64,000 bases of DNA from Rhizobium sp. WSM4643 (GTDB taxonomy: Bacteria > Pseudomonadota > Alphaproteobacteria > Rhizobiales > Rhizobiaceae), in assembly GCF_025152745.1 (NCBI RefSeq), contig NZ_CP104042.1, positions 484,968 through 548,967 on the forward strand, in the 5' to 3' direction. How positions within the stretch are numbered: position 1 is the first letter of the stretch; each line of letters opens with the position of its first letter. The notes below the pieces were generated by a model. It saw nothing but the letters and a program-made list of their open reading frames with translations. It was not told where the DNA came from and did no database searches. Of the stretch, positions 18,080-27,368 are shown piece by piece. Both the position numbers and the translations under genes were made by a program.

Positions 18080-18344
18080 GCATGTCACGGTCTCAGACCA
18101 CGCCGGGTTGAATCGACACTCGCGCTGTCGCACCGATTCATATTGCCTTCCGCACACAAGACGAACGTCGGCACCCGAGAAGCGTCAATTTCGCGGTTCA
18201 ATGGCTGGCCTACATGCTCCCCTGTCAACGCTTCACGCACAGCCTCACGGCTGCCCGCGCATGACTCAGGGTCAATTTGGATCGCTACTCCTTCATTGCA
18301 ATGGACTTTCACCATCTACTCCTTGCCGGTTTCTACCGGCGCAC
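17388..18344 (-). mobile_element. Group II intron, 3'-truncated
   Basis: The 5' end is recognisable on the minus strand at 18344. GTGCGCCGG, then TAGAAACCGGCAAGGAG and GGTGAAAGTCC, match the domain I start of bacterial group II introns. The ribozyme 5' part and the RT N-terminus remain. The catalytic RT region, domain V and domain VI are lost at 17388, so it cannot splice. Confidence 0.85.
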
Positions 18345-18693
18345 CTTGTTCCGACCCCTAATTCGAGGTTATTGTCCTCGCAGAAGATCGTTAGTGCCCG
18401 TTTGGCTTCACGGAACCGCCAAAGTCCAAACGACATTTTCATTGCTCCAAGCTGTTTCCACCGACGCGATATTGCCAGTGCGATGTCGCTTGGTGTGCCG
18501 GAGATGTAACAAGTAGTACCGGCGGGAATTATACATCCGCAGGTAAAACCTATTGCGCACTCTTCAGATTCAGAGACCGCGTTGCTGTCGCTCTTTAGCC
18601 TGGTTGGGTGAGGTCCAGAGCCAAAACGGAGCTGGGGACCGGTGGACGCCAGATTAGTTCCACCGGCTATACCATCACGGCCAAAACTTGATC
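18345..18693. other. Exon-side sequence upstream of the intron, no clear gene
   Basis: A minus-strand frame (KMSFGLWRFREAKRALTIFC, then EDNNLELG) runs into the intron 5' end and looks protein-like, but it has no family I recognise and no clear start. It may be the gene the intron entered. Confidence 0.35.
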
Positions 18694-19494
18694 TTAAGCC
18701 GAATGTCGAGAGAAAAGCTGAAGCGACGAATTCGAGCGCAGGCCTATCCGTTCGTAAACCGGCTTCCCGTCTGCTGTTGCTTGAAGGCAGACGCGTTTGA
18801 TGCCGGTTGACTGGCTTGCCTCGTATAAGGCCTTGCGCGTGACAGCTTCTCCAAAGCCGAGCCGGCGGCGCTTTGCTTCTGTGGCAACCAAGACCAGAAA
18901 TAATCGCCCGTCCACCACACAGGCGCCTGCGCAAGCAACAGGATTTGAGCCCTCGTAAGCAACGAAAGCGAATATCTCTTCGCGCCAGAGGCGCGACCCG
19001 CGAAACGTTGACATCGCATCCTCTTCGGATAAGCCGTATGCCCTGGCATTCAGGCTGGCATATGCGTCAAGATGCTGCGCGCTGGTTACCCGCTCAAACC
19101 GCAACAAAGGGTGGCTGGGTTCATCTTGGGTTATCAGATCGCCTGCCATTCCCCAACACGTGAACGAACTGATCAATCCGCTCTCACGCGCCAACGAGCC
19201 GATCTCAGCTCTGAGGTTCGGCGAAACCAAGTCATCAAAAAGCCAAACGCAACCTGGTTGCGCACGGCCATCCATGAACTCTGACGACCGCAAAAGAAGC
19301 CGTCTCAATTGCTCCTCGGTCTCCACTGGAGCAGTCACAACAAGCGCATTGTAGAAGGCAAACTTCGCATCGGCCCATCGCACCGCAAGCCCTTCATCGT
19401 CGGTCACAGCACCGTTTACGTCCGCGACGAGTTTGCCCCACATTTCAGAGAGCTGGTTGACCGATTCAATTGCTTCAGCGTTGATATGAAACAT
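18694..19494 (-). CDS. GNAT-family N-acetyltransferase
   Basis: The protein has 266 residues and starts at the ATG at 19494 with AAGGAG upstream. The N-terminal 130 residues are a divergent, GNAT-like half (FYNALVVTAPVETEEQLRRL). The C-terminal half holds the acetyl-CoA site (LFLVLVATEAKRRRLGFGEAV) and the strand ending ATADGKPVYERIGLR. Double-GNAT proteins of this kind modify unknown small molecules. A degraded GNAT fragment immediately upstream suggests the two were once cotranscribed. Confidence 0.8.
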   Translation of the reverse strand: MFHINAEAIESVNQLSEMWGKLVADVNGAVTDDEGLAVRWADAKFAFYNALVVTAPVETEEQLRRLLLRSSEFMDGRAQPGCVWLFDDLVSPNLRAEIGSLARESGLISSFTCWGMAGDLITQDEPSHPLLRFERVTSAQHLDAYASLNARAYGLSEEDAMSTFRGSRLWREEIFAFVAYEGSNPVACAGACVVDGRLFLVLVATEAKRRRLGFGEAVTRKALYEASQSTGIKRVCLQATADGKPVYERIGLRSNSSLQLFSRHSA

Positions 19495-19521
19495 CTAAAA
19501 TCTCCTTATGTTTCTAAGAGT

Positions 19522-19720
19522 TCAAAGTGTCTTGCCGTAATAAATAACGGGCAGAATGTTATTCCAGTACGGATTGATCCTCTGGAAGCCCAGTGCCTCA
19601 TAGGCCGCGATCGCGGAGGTCATAGCGGGCATGGTATCGAGGACCAGACGTCTGCACCTCATTCTTCTCGCCGTATCAAGCGTAGCTTTGATCAGTGAGT
19701 TTCCGATCCCGATCGCGGCC
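19522..19720 (-). pseudogene. GNAT acetyltransferase C-terminal fragment
   Basis: The frame IGIGNSLIKATLDTARRMRC, then VLDTMPAMTSAIAAYEALGF and INPYWNN, is the C-terminal half of a GNAT protein. Upstream of 19720 the family sequence is recognisable only in other frames (DYLREVL), so there is at least one frameshift, and the N-terminal half is not intact. Confidence 0.75.
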
Positions 19721-19883
19721 GCAGCTGAACACGAAGAACCTCGCGGAGGTAATCTGCGACCATCGGGAAAGAGGCTGCGGCGACGGTCACATGGCAGTAG
19801 GTTGGCTAACCCCGTTGAAGTCATCATCCGTCAAGGCTCATTCGTCCCGAGGGTCCCGCCAATGCCACCACCTCTCCGGCCGT

Positions 19884-21314
19884 TCACGAAAATTCCGGGA
19901 CGAGCGAGGCAGCCGCTTCCTGTATTGCCCGCCAGACCATTTCTATATCGCTCGCTGCCGTCGCTATTGTACCGATCGAGACGCGGACCATCCAATGCCC
20001 TGCCGCCGTTGCCGGCGTGATATAGGCCTGGCCTGACGTATTGACCGCATGCGCCCAGGCGCGAGTGAAATCATCGAGACGGTCGGGCGGAACAGCCTTC
20101 GGCCGATAAACAATACAGACGGTCTGCAGAACGACGGGGGCGATGACCTCCCAATCAGGGGCGGCTTCCACTTTCGACCGAAGATCCTGAGCCAGGCCAA
20201 TGTCTCGCCGCAACCTGGCTTGCAACCCGGACACGCCCTGTTCGCGTATGGCGAACCAGAGTTTCAAAGCCCTGAACCTTCGTCCCAGAGGAATGCCGGC
20301 GTTGCGTAGGTTACGCACTTTTTCGTCGGCACTCGATTGAAGGAAGCTCGGATCGGCAGACATCACCCGAAGCAGATGAGGCTCGTCTCGAACGAAATAG
20401 AGCGAGCAATCAAATGGGACGCCCAGCCATTTGTGCGCGTTTATTACCACGCTGTCTGCGTCCTCGATACCGTCCCACATCCAACGCAACTCCGGCAGGA
20501 TCATCGCGTTACCGGCCATGGCGGCATCGACGTGCAGCCACAAGCCGTGTCTGAGCGCGATGTCAGCGATGTTGGACAGTGGATCGATCGACACGGTAGC
20601 GGTCCCACCGACGGCGGCTACGATCGCACAGGGAGTGGAACCGGAGTGGATGTCCGCGACGATGGCATGCTCGAGTGCCTCAGGACGCATCGCGAAATTG
20701 CGGTCGGTATCCACCATGCGGACATTCTCACGACCGAATCCCGCCAGCAGTGCCGCTTTTTCCACCGATGAATGGGCGCTCGCCGACGTGTAGATTGTGA
20801 GTGGCCGGTGTTCAGCCTGCAGGCCGCGCCCGGCAAGAGAAAATCTCGTCGTTTTCTCCCGCGCGCACAGCAAAGCAACCAATGTGCTCGTCGACGCAGT
20901 GTCGTTGATAACTCCGAACCACGCCGATGACAGGCCTACCATTTGCCTGAACCAGTCGACCGCGACTTCCTCAATTTCAGTCACGGCGGGAGATGACTGC
21001 CAGGACAGGCCGAGCACGCCAAGTCCGCTACTTACGAGGTCACCCAAGATACCAGAGCCAAGGGAGTTAGAGGGGAAGTAGCCAAAGAACCTTGGGTGTT
21101 GCCAATGCGAAATATTCGGGAGAACGACCTTGTCGAGATCAGCGATGATCTGGTCAAAACCCTCAGCTTCTACCGGCGGTACGGCAGGAAGCATCGCTTT
21201 GACATCACCCGGCTGTGTCGCAGGTTGGACCGGATAGTCAGATATCTTCGCATGATAGTCCGCGAGCCAGTCAATGATTTCATGACCTCTCTGTCGGAAT
21301 TCTTCGGGCGTCAT
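19884..21314 (-). CDS. PLP-dependent aromatic-L-amino-acid decarboxylase family
   Basis: This 476-residue group II decarboxylase removes CO2 from an aromatic amino acid (tryptophan, tyrosine, phenylalanine or DOPA type). It has the N-terminal three-helix bundle (MTPEEFRQRGHEIIDWLADY), HPRFFGYFPSNSLGSGIL, the PLP-stacking His181 in SASAHSSVEKA, Asp263 in LHVDAAMAGN and the Schiff-base Lys295 in NAHKWLGVPFDCS. Length is normal and no disruption is seen. It stands alone between GNAT genes and the sigma/NrsF pair. Which amino acid it uses is not decidable here. Confidence 0.93.
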   Translation of the reverse strand: MTPEEFRQRGHEIIDWLADYHAKISDYPVQPATQPGDVKAMLPAVPPVEAEGFDQIIADLDKVVLPNISHWQHPRFFGYFPSNSLGSGILGDLVSSGLGVLGLSWQSSPAVTEIEEVAVDWFRQMVGLSSAWFGVINDTASTSTLVALLCAREKTTRFSLAGRGLQAEHRPLTIYTSASAHSSVEKAALLAGFGRENVRMVDTDRNFAMRPEALEHAIVADIHSGSTPCAIVAAVGGTATVSIDPLSNIADIALRHGLWLHVDAAMAGNAMILPELRWMWDGIEDADSVVINAHKWLGVPFDCSLYFVRDEPHLLRVMSADPSFLQSSADEKVRNLRNAGIPLGRRFRALKLWFAIREQGVSGLQARLRRDIGLAQDLRSKVEAAPDWEVIAPVVLQTVCIVYRPKAVPPDRLDDFTRAWAHAVNTSGQAYITPATAAGHWMVRVSIGTIATAASDIEMVWRAIQEAAASLVPEFS

Positions 21315-21619
21315 GTAGATCTCCTGCTTGTGCTTAAAAATTCGTCGTATAATTGCGAGCTTTCGAAAATGTATCTCACGCGACTCCGTGTGTTCATTGC
21401 CTTGGAAGTTCCAGTATCAGTCGTGCTCAGGTGCCTGATCCTGCACAAAACCTGCCTGTTCCTGCTGTAGCGGGGTCTAGGTCGGCCGGGTGTCCTGCTA
21501 CTTACTCCCACGCCCATAGCAGTCCGTAGGTCTTCTTGTAGCTTAAGGGTCCAACAAAACGCATAGGAGATTCCGTAGGGACACAGCTAGTCGCGAAACT
21601 GAAGCACCAATTCAAAGAT
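21315..21619. other. No supportable gene
   Basis: The sequence between nrsF and the decarboxylase has slightly lower GC and only short frames. It must contain the decarboxylase promoter, but no clear boxes are visible. Confidence 0.5.
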
Positions 21620-22255
21620 CTACCACCGCAATAGTTTATGGCCGGCCAGAGCGCCAATTCCTGTAACAACGGATATGGCGATCGGATACCAGAGGAGGAC
21701 GAAGAGCGGGCTGTCGTCATTGCAATTTGCGGCATAGAATGTGGCGGCGATTCCGGCTGACGCTAGGCCCGCCGCGGCTCCCGCAATTCCCGGCTGAGCC
21801 GGCGCTCCGTGCCTAAGCGCCACAAGAAAACATGCAAGAGGCCCGGCCGACAAGGAAGGAATGATTGTCAGACAGAGCCGCGAATTATGTCCGATCATGA
21901 GCGACATCCAGATTTCAGGGGGCATGACCGAAAGCTCGAATACTGCCGCGCCAACGGACAATGCCAACGGCACCAGCAAAGCCCAGGCCCACCACAGCAA
22001 CGGGACGCCCGGCCTACCAACACGGTACATGACAAGGCCACCGGTGACTGCGAGCGCGATCGTGATAACGAATTTGAACAGGAAGCGACCGGTGTCCATT
22101 GCGGTGTCGATGTCCGGTCGGAAACCGATCGCCGAAAAAAAGGCGATCGCAACGATCAGAACGGCCGCGATGCTCGCCTGCTGGAGCATATGACTGAGAT
22201 TAGACCTTACAGGCGCGTCCTGCGCAAGCAGCTCTATGAGATGATCTGTCTTCAC
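21620..22255 (-). CDS. nrsF: NrsF/DUF1109 anti-sigma factor
   Basis: This 211-residue inner-membrane protein has six hydrophobic segments (from ASIAAVLIVAIAFFSAI to VTGIGALAGH). The family is the membrane anti-sigma partner of SigF-type ECF factors, which sense metal or oxidative stress in Caulobacter. A conserved-looking Cys pair is present in the loops (LCLTIIPSLSAGPLACFL). Its ATG overlaps the sigma stop (ATGA, 22252-22255), so the two are translationally coupled. Confidence 0.88.
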   Translation of the reverse strand: MKTDHLIELLAQDAPVRSNLSHMLQQASIAAVLIVAIAFFSAIGFRPDIDTAMDTGRFLFKFVITIALAVTGGLVMYRVGRPGVPLLWWAWALLVPLALSVGAAVFELSVMPPEIWMSLMIGHNSRLCLTIIPSLSAGPLACFLVALRHGAPAQPGIAGAAAGLASAGIAATFYAANCNDDSPLFVLLWYPIAISVVTGIGALAGHKLLRW

Positions 22256-22809
22256 TTCAGCGGCTCCGAATAAAGGGCCGACAACGCCTTGAGCGCCCGG
22301 TGGAGCGACACACGCACCGCCACCTCTGTCATCTTCAGACGCTCTGCCGTCTCGCGGACGCTCGACCCCTCTATCGAAATGGATTGAACGATTGTTCGCT
22401 GAGGATCCTTCAGCCGGCCCAATATCTGTTCGATGTCCATCCTGTCAGCGGCCCCTGCTCCGTCATCGCTTTCGAGGATCGCAATCACGTCTTCGAGGGG
22501 AACGGCGGCCTGCTTGCCTCTCCGCCTCAGGCTATCGATCAATTTGTTGCGCACGAGAGCGGCCATCCACGGACCCAGGGGCCGGGATGGATCCCATGTG
22601 CCGCGTTTGAGATGGATAGCCAGCAATACTTCCTGAACCACGTCCTCGGCCTCACTTGCCGGCGCACCGAACTGTTCGCAGCGCCTACGAGCGATCACAC
22701 GCAGATGGGGTGTGATCGCTGTCAGCAGTCTGTGGTAGGCGCGTCCGTCGCCCGCGATTGCGGATCGCATCCAGGCCGCCCATTCTTCTTCGCGCGCCGA
22801 ATTCTTCAT
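22252..22809 (-). CDS. sigF: ECF RNA polymerase sigma factor, SigF-like
   Basis: The protein has 185 residues. Region 2 is EAEDVVQEVLLAIHLKRGTW (core and -10 binding), and region 4 is RETAERLKMTEVAVRVSLHR (-35 recognition HTH). It precedes nrsF with a 4-base overlap, the standard sigma/anti-sigma operon. The genes usually found with it (DUF692/BufB, DoxX) are not adjacent. A probable autoregulatory promoter lies at 22824-22849. Confidence 0.9.
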   Translation of the reverse strand: MKNSAREEEWAAWMRSAIAGDGRAYHRLLTAITPHLRVIARRRCEQFGAPASEAEDVVQEVLLAIHLKRGTWDPSRPLGPWMAALVRNKLIDSLRRRGKQAAVPLEDVIAILESDDGAGAADRMDIEQILGRLKDPQRTIVQSISIEGSSVRETAERLKMTEVAVRVSLHRALKALSALYSEPLK

Positions 22810-22823
22810 CCGACATGTTCCAG

Positions 22824-22849
22824 TTCGAAGAAAAGGCTCCAGTCGTTAC
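22824..22849 (-). promoter_or_regulatory. Probable SigF-dependent autoregulatory promoter
   Basis: On the minus strand GTAACG is followed by exactly 16 bases and CGAA, just upstream of the sigma start. The Caulobacter SigF promoter, as I recall it, is GTAACC-N16-CGAA, so only the last base of the -35 box differs. Transcription would begin about 8 bases before the ATG, leaving almost no leader. Confidence 0.65.
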
Positions 22850-23027
22850 ATGAGAGGATGGAAATTTCCTGCCAAGCTGCCGTATCAGCCTGCATGCTGC
22901 GCCAATCGTTCATATTCAAGCGGTTTCCAGTTGCTTCGTGCCGTCGGTTTCAAGGAGCGCGAAAACGGGCTTGATCAATCCTTCGAGCAGCTCCTTTTCC
23001 GGACGCGTGCGTGCCGACCGAGGTCTA

Positions 23028-23984
23028 CTAGCTGAGACCGAAAGCCCTTTTTTCGCCGTCCCAATCGGTCTTGATCAGGAACTGCTCCCAGGTGAGACTG
23101 GAGGGATTGATCCGCCTGCTCCACGAGAGATCCCGGTCTTTCCGGAAATAACCATATTCGACCGCGTATTCCGCCATGCCGATGTTCTCTCGAACGAGCT
23201 CGGGATTTTCCCCGAACTCCGGAAAATGACGAACCAGCTCATCAGGGGTGTAGGCGGATGCATACACAGCCTTCCGGCCCGTGACACGCTTGAAGGTCTC
23301 GATCATCTCGGCCGGTGATAGAACGTCCCCGATGATCGGTAGCGTTTGCCCGGCATAGATGTCGGGATGGTCGAAGATTTCCAGAACGGCTGGCCCTGTC
23401 GCCGTCAGCGGATCGACGAAGGGTGCTCGGAAATGCTCCGGCAGATAAATGGGAAAGACGAGCGTGTCGCCCTCCTTGCGCGGCGTATAATATTCGAGAA
23501 GGTTGGTGTAGAAGAACGCGAGCTCGACGAATGAGCTGCGAACATGAAGACCCTGGATATAAGCCTTGACGCGCGCCTTGTCCGTGAAATGCGGCGCGAA
23601 CTTCGACCCTCCGGTGATCTCATCGACGTTTTCCAGCGTGCTGAAGACGATGTGCTCGACACCCGCCTCGACGGCGGCGTCCGCGAGATCCCTACCGATA
23701 TCGAACTCGTAGGTTGCCGGCGGGGCGACGACTGGGGTCATCAGGAAGGCGCCCTGCGCTCCCCGAAACGCTTTCACAAAATCGCTCCTGTGGTTGATCG
23801 CAAGCGGCACGGCGATGAGCTCAGCGCCCTGCTGGGCCAGCTTGAGGGCCGCAGGCGAGTCTGTACGACTTGTCAGCGCACGAACGTGATACCGTCCACT
23901 CCCCAACAACGACTCCGTCACGCTCCGGCCCTGCTTGCTCAGGCTGCCTGCGACGACAATGGTAGGCTTTTGATCAATCGACAT
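23028..23984 (-). CDS. NmrA-like NAD(P)-binding protein
   Basis: This 318-residue atypical short-chain dehydrogenase starts with the Rossmann segment PTIVVAGSLSKQGRSVTESL (the usual GATGxxG is here GSLSKQG) and RALTSRTDSPAALKLAQQGA. It then follows the NmrA pattern (GAQGAFLMTPV, HIVFSTLENVDEI). Family members bind NAD(P) and often act as redox sensors rather than enzymes. It is divergent from the LysR gene at 24097, its probable regulator, across a 112-base intergenic region. Confidence 0.87.
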   Translation of the reverse strand: MSIDQKPTIVVAGSLSKQGRSVTESLLGSGRYHVRALTSRTDSPAALKLAQQGAELIAVPLAINHRSDFVKAFRGAQGAFLMTPVVAPPATYEFDIGRDLADAAVEAGVEHIVFSTLENVDEITGGSKFAPHFTDKARVKAYIQGLHVRSSFVELAFFYTNLLEYYTPRKEGDTLVFPIYLPEHFRAPFVDPLTATGPAVLEIFDHPDIYAGQTLPIIGDVLSPAEMIETFKRVTGRKAVYASAYTPDELVRHFPEFGENPELVRENIGMAEYAVEYGYFRKDRDLSWSRRINPSSLTWEQFLIKTDWDGEKRAFGLS

Positions 23985-24096
23985 ATTGGATCTCCATTAC
24001 TAGCCGGAGCAGCCGAACCGGCGCTCCTTGGAAATCAGAATCGCAGCCCATCAGCCATATGTGAAATCGATTGATTTATGCGCTACTATCCAGAAT

Positions 24097-24996
24097 ATGG
24101 ATATGAAGCGCATCGATCTCAACCTCCTCGTCAGTCTCGAAGCTCTGCTTGTCGAGCGCAACGTCACAAGGGCCGCAGCCCGGCTGTATATGAGCCAGCC
24201 GGCTCTCAGCGCCCAACTGAACCGCCTTCGCGACCTGTTCAAGGATCCCCTGCTCGTGCCGGCGCATCGTGGCATGGTGCCGACCGCCAAGGCCCTCGAG
24301 CTGATCGGACCGCTCAGAGCTTCGCTGGATCAGCTCCGCGGAACCCTCCAGAGCCACGACAGCTTTTCTCCCGCAACAGCCGAACTAACCATCTCGATCG
24401 CTTGCACCGACTACGTCGAGGCTGTGGTGGTAGCACCCCTGATCGTGGCGCTGCGCGAAAAGGCGCCCCATATCCGGCTTGCGGTGCACCGCCTTTCGCC
24501 GACAAGGTTAGCGCAGCAACTGGGAGATGGCGATGTCGATCTGGCCATCGCCACACCGGATGCCGGGCAGGCTCACCTGCGTACACGGCACCTGTTTGAG
24601 GAAAGCTATATTCTGATCGGCCGTCCCGGGCACCCACGGATCGCGGAAGGGGCGACTGCAGCCGGGTTCGCCCGGCTTGAACAGGTGATCGTCTCGCCTT
24701 CTGGCGGAGTATTTTCCACGCCGGTGGACGTCACCCTGGAGGCACTCGGTCACTCCCGCGTCACTGTCGCGTCTGCCGCCTCTTTCCTTGTGGTTCCGAG
24801 CATTGTCGGCAGCAGCGACCTTGTCGCACTGGTGCCGCGCCGTCTGATGCGGGATCGCTTGGCTGAGGTCGCATGGATAGACGTACCGTGGCTTCCGGAA
24901 CGGTTCCAGGTAGAGCTCATATGGCATGAGCGGACGCACGGGCACCGGGGTCAGCAATGGATCCGCGACCTGATTCACGATCTTGTCGCTCGCTGA
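24097..24996 (+). CDS. LysR-family transcriptional regulator
   Basis: The start is set at the ATG at 24097, where MDMKRIDLNLLVSLEALLVE begins as in other members. The product has 299 residues, with an HTH at LYMSQPALSAQLNRL and a full-length effector domain. It is a paralogue of the regulator at 11363: the same alignment landmarks recur (RDLFKDPLLVPAHRGMVPT against RDELGDPLLIPAQRGMVLT). It presumably controls the divergent NmrA gene. Confidence 0.9.
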   Translation: MDMKRIDLNLLVSLEALLVERNVTRAAARLYMSQPALSAQLNRLRDLFKDPLLVPAHRGMVPTAKALELIGPLRASLDQLRGTLQSHDSFSPATAELTISIACTDYVEAVVVAPLIVALREKAPHIRLAVHRLSPTRLAQQLGDGDVDLAIATPDAGQAHLRTRHLFEESYILIGRPGHPRIAEGATAAGFARLEQVIVSPSGGVFSTPVDVTLEALGHSRVTVASAASFLVVPSIVGSSDLVALVPRRLMRDRLAEVAWIDVPWLPERFQVELIWHERTHGHRGQQWIRDLIHDLVAR

Positions 24997-25039
24997 CGCG
25001 CGCTAACTCGAGGGATAGAGAGATGTCCCGGTCATTCGC

Positions 25040-25297
25040 TCAATGGCATTCCCTGACTGGAAACATGTCTTCGCCGTATTGATGGAGCCGGTTGTGATGG
25101 CGGCGGCACAACCATCGGACCATCAACGGCTCCTCGTATTGATCGTGAGGGGCGTCGACGGATTCGACACCGCAAACTTCACAAGTTTTCCTATCAATCT
25201 CGCCTGCCTTTAGGGCTCAATGAACCGCGAGATGGGCTTCGTATTTGCCGGGATTGGCCCGTCGCCAGTTGGCCTGGCGGGTGTCCGTCTTAAGCAT
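25040..25297 (-). pseudogene. Small HNH-type zinc protein with internal stop
   Basis: From an ATG at 25297 the frame reads MLKTDTRQANWRRANPGKYE then AHLAVH, a TGA, and continues ALKAGEIDRKTCEVCGVESV and WLCRRHHNRLHQYGED. The CxxC and HH pattern resembles small HNH-like phage/plasmid proteins of about 85 residues. One nonsense codon near 25216 splits it. Confidence 0.65.
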
Positions 25298-25407
25298 GTT
25301 TCGCTCCGCTTGATACGCTGTGATCGTTGAATAGCACGGGACTCGCGGCATCTTTTGACTAATCCGCGTCTACCTACGCTTGGCGAAAAAAGCTCTCGCC
25401 ACCCGAC

Positions 25408-25611
25408 ATGGGCTCTGCTCAGAAGGCATCGCTTGTCCGGGCTTCGATTATTGGCTCCTCGGAGAATCCCAGCAACGGCTCGAAGAGGAGCGGTGTCGGG
25501 CCGTGCAAAGACGTCGAAATCGTTCTCAGGAACGGCCGCTTGCTCAGGATTGCCGCGGACTTGGATCTCGGGGTGCTGGCGTCGTTGATCGCTTGTGTGG
25601 AGGCAGCATGA
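25408..25611 (+). pseudogene. IS66-family orf1 (tnpA), C-terminal remnant
   Basis: The last codons (VEIVLRNGRLLRIAADLDLG, then LASLIACVEAA) match the C-terminus of the IS66 accessory protein and overlap the following tnpB start by ATGA. The N-terminal HTH part is missing. Confidence 0.7.
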
Positions 25612-25815
25612 TCGGGCCTTCTGGCAATGTGCGAGTTTATCTGGCCTGCGGTGTGACCGAATGCGGCGTGGCATTGACGGGCTGTCGGCGATGGTGGAAG
25701 CGGTGATCAAAGAGGCGCCTGGTTCCGGTGCGATCTTCGACCTCCGCGGAAAACGGGCGGATGGGATCAAGCTTCTGTGATGGGACGGTCAGGGCTTCTG
25801 CCTGTTCTACAACAC
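25608..25815 (+). pseudogene. IS66-family orf2 (tnpB), frameshifted and truncated
   Basis: MIGPSGNVRVYLACGVT is followed by a one-base loss, then GIDGLSAMVEAVIKEAPG and FDLRGKRADGIKLL, a TGA in place of Trp or Tyr, and WDGQGFCLFY. All are landmarks of IS66 TnpB. Homology ends at 25815 where an IS21 fragment begins on the other strand. Confidence 0.85.
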
Positions 25816-25962
25816 CAACCGCCGCTGCGCGCTGCAGATTATCCTGCACCGTGCTACGCGCGATTCCAACACGACGGCAATCTCACGCGAGCTGGTGCCG
25901 CTTGCCGCAAGCCGCAGCATTTGTCGCAAATGTCTCATGGTCAGCCTTCTCTTTGCCGGCAT
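25816..25962 (-). pseudogene. IS21-family istA, 5' fragment
   Basis: From an ATG at 25962 the frame reads MPAKRRLTMRHLRQMLRLAA then SGTSSREIAVVL, the N-terminal HTH of IstA. After a one-base deletion it continues ARSTVQDNLQRAAAVGVV and is cut by the IS66 remnant. Confidence 0.75.
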
Positions 25963-26340
25963 CAAAGCCCCCCTCCTTCATCGCGAAGTGTTGGCAGGGA
26001 GAACCGCTTATTCTTTTCGAGCGTCAACCCTGTGATTGTCTCTGAGCGATGTCTAACCGCCCTGATCAGTTTGAAAGGCCGATCAGGTCGGCGGCGTACG
26101 GTAACATTCCGGCCTCGACAAGCGTAAAGAGATTAAGGCACCGGATTTTGGGACACTCAGACCTGAGCAATCAGAAGCTCAGAGGCAAAGAGTAGCGGGT
26201 GATGCAACAGGAAAGTGACAATTTACATTCCAACACATCAGCGCCTGCATGTCCTCCCTGCCCATGTAACCCATAAGCAAGGCAGCGCTGTGGCACGTGC
26301 GCTGCTTGCGCAACTATTCGACTGCAGAAGGAGATAGAGT
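25963..26340. other. Spacer without gene
   Basis: I see no coding frame of substance. The AraC gene's ribosome binding site (AGGAGATAGAG) lies at its right end. Confidence 0.5.
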
Positions 26341-27252
26341 GTGAGTTCTAGACACAGGAAATCATCCATCGCGCTTCCCGCCCGGCCCGCGGGCACGAAG
26401 GAGGAAGCATTCGCGATGCTCCAGGTCGGCGAAGAGATCAAGGTCCTCAGCGCGTCAGCTCCGACGTCGGAATACGGCATTGCTGTCGCACGAGTAAGTT
26501 TCAGAAAAGGCACGTTTACGAGCGGCGTGGCGACACATCATATGATCGGTATCGGTTGCTCGTTGCCGACATCGGTAGAACATATGATCGACGGCAAACG
26601 TCTCCGACATCACATTACACCGGGATCGTTTTGCCTTTGCCCCGTGCAGGCCTGTCACTCCACCGCTTTCGGCGGCTCGATGTCCGGAATTGTTTTACGG
26701 ATTTCACCAGAGTGCCTGGCGCTTGCAACGAGCGATCTGCTCGGCCACAACGCCGGCTTGATCGAGCAGCTCAACGGGCGAGATGGTTTCATTGCGCGCG
26801 TTGCTCACGTGCTGAAGGCGGAAGCTGCCGCTGGTCATCCGAACGGCACGCTATTCTGGAACGCAGCGACGGATGCTCTTCTTGCGCATCTGGTGCGACA
26901 ACATCTGGACCAAAGCCCTCCGCCCAATTGCGAGCAGTTGGACTTAAATAGCATCAATCATCTAGATAGCTTCATTCGCGCAAACTTGGCTGAAACGCTT
27001 AGTCTGGATAGCCTTGCGGAAATCGTAAGCTGTGGACGATTTCAGTTTGCACGCCTTTTCCAATCGACCATGGGCATCAGTCCTTACAAGTACGTCATTC
27101 GCCGCAGACTGGAGACGGCACGAGCGATGATCCAGGCTCGTAAGGTGTCGCTGGCCGAGATATCCGCGGCCACAGGCTTCAGTGACCAAAGCCACATGAC
27201 AAAGTGGATCAAGCGGGTATACGGCGCCACGCCAACCCAGCTCGCCGGCTAA
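26341..27252 (+). CDS. AraC-family transcriptional regulator
   Basis: The GTG start at 26341 follows AGGAGATAGA and gives 303 residues. The N-terminal sensing region (to about 190) is followed by the double HTH: LDSLAEIVSCGRFQFARLFQ and LAEISAATGFSDQSHMTKWI. An ATG start a few codons later is possible. The methyltransferase 116 bases downstream on the same strand is the most likely partner. Confidence 0.87.
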   Translation: MSSRHRKSSIALPARPAGTKEEAFAMLQVGEEIKVLSASAPTSEYGIAVARVSFRKGTFTSGVATHHMIGIGCSLPTSVEHMIDGKRLRHHITPGSFCLCPVQACHSTAFGGSMSGIVLRISPECLALATSDLLGHNAGLIEQLNGRDGFIARVAHVLKAEAAAGHPNGTLFWNAATDALLAHLVRQHLDQSPPPNCEQLDLNSINHLDSFIRANLAETLSLDSLAEIVSCGRFQFARLFQSTMGISPYKYVIRRRLETARAMIQARKVSLAEISAATGFSDQSHMTKWIKRVYGATPTQLAG

Positions 27253-27368
27253 CGTTTCGGATCGACGCGGAAGAATGTCGAGCCTGTGCAAGGATGTACA
27301 ATACCATCCCCCGCACCAGGCTTAAGGCTGTCGTCATCAAAGACAGGACGTGAGGATTTAAGCGAACT

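Noticed and set aside
18293..18934. 213-codon minus-strand frame through the intron 5' end
   Set aside because: It crosses the GNAT 3' end and a group II intron boundary, so it cannot be one gene. Only its middle part may be a real exon.
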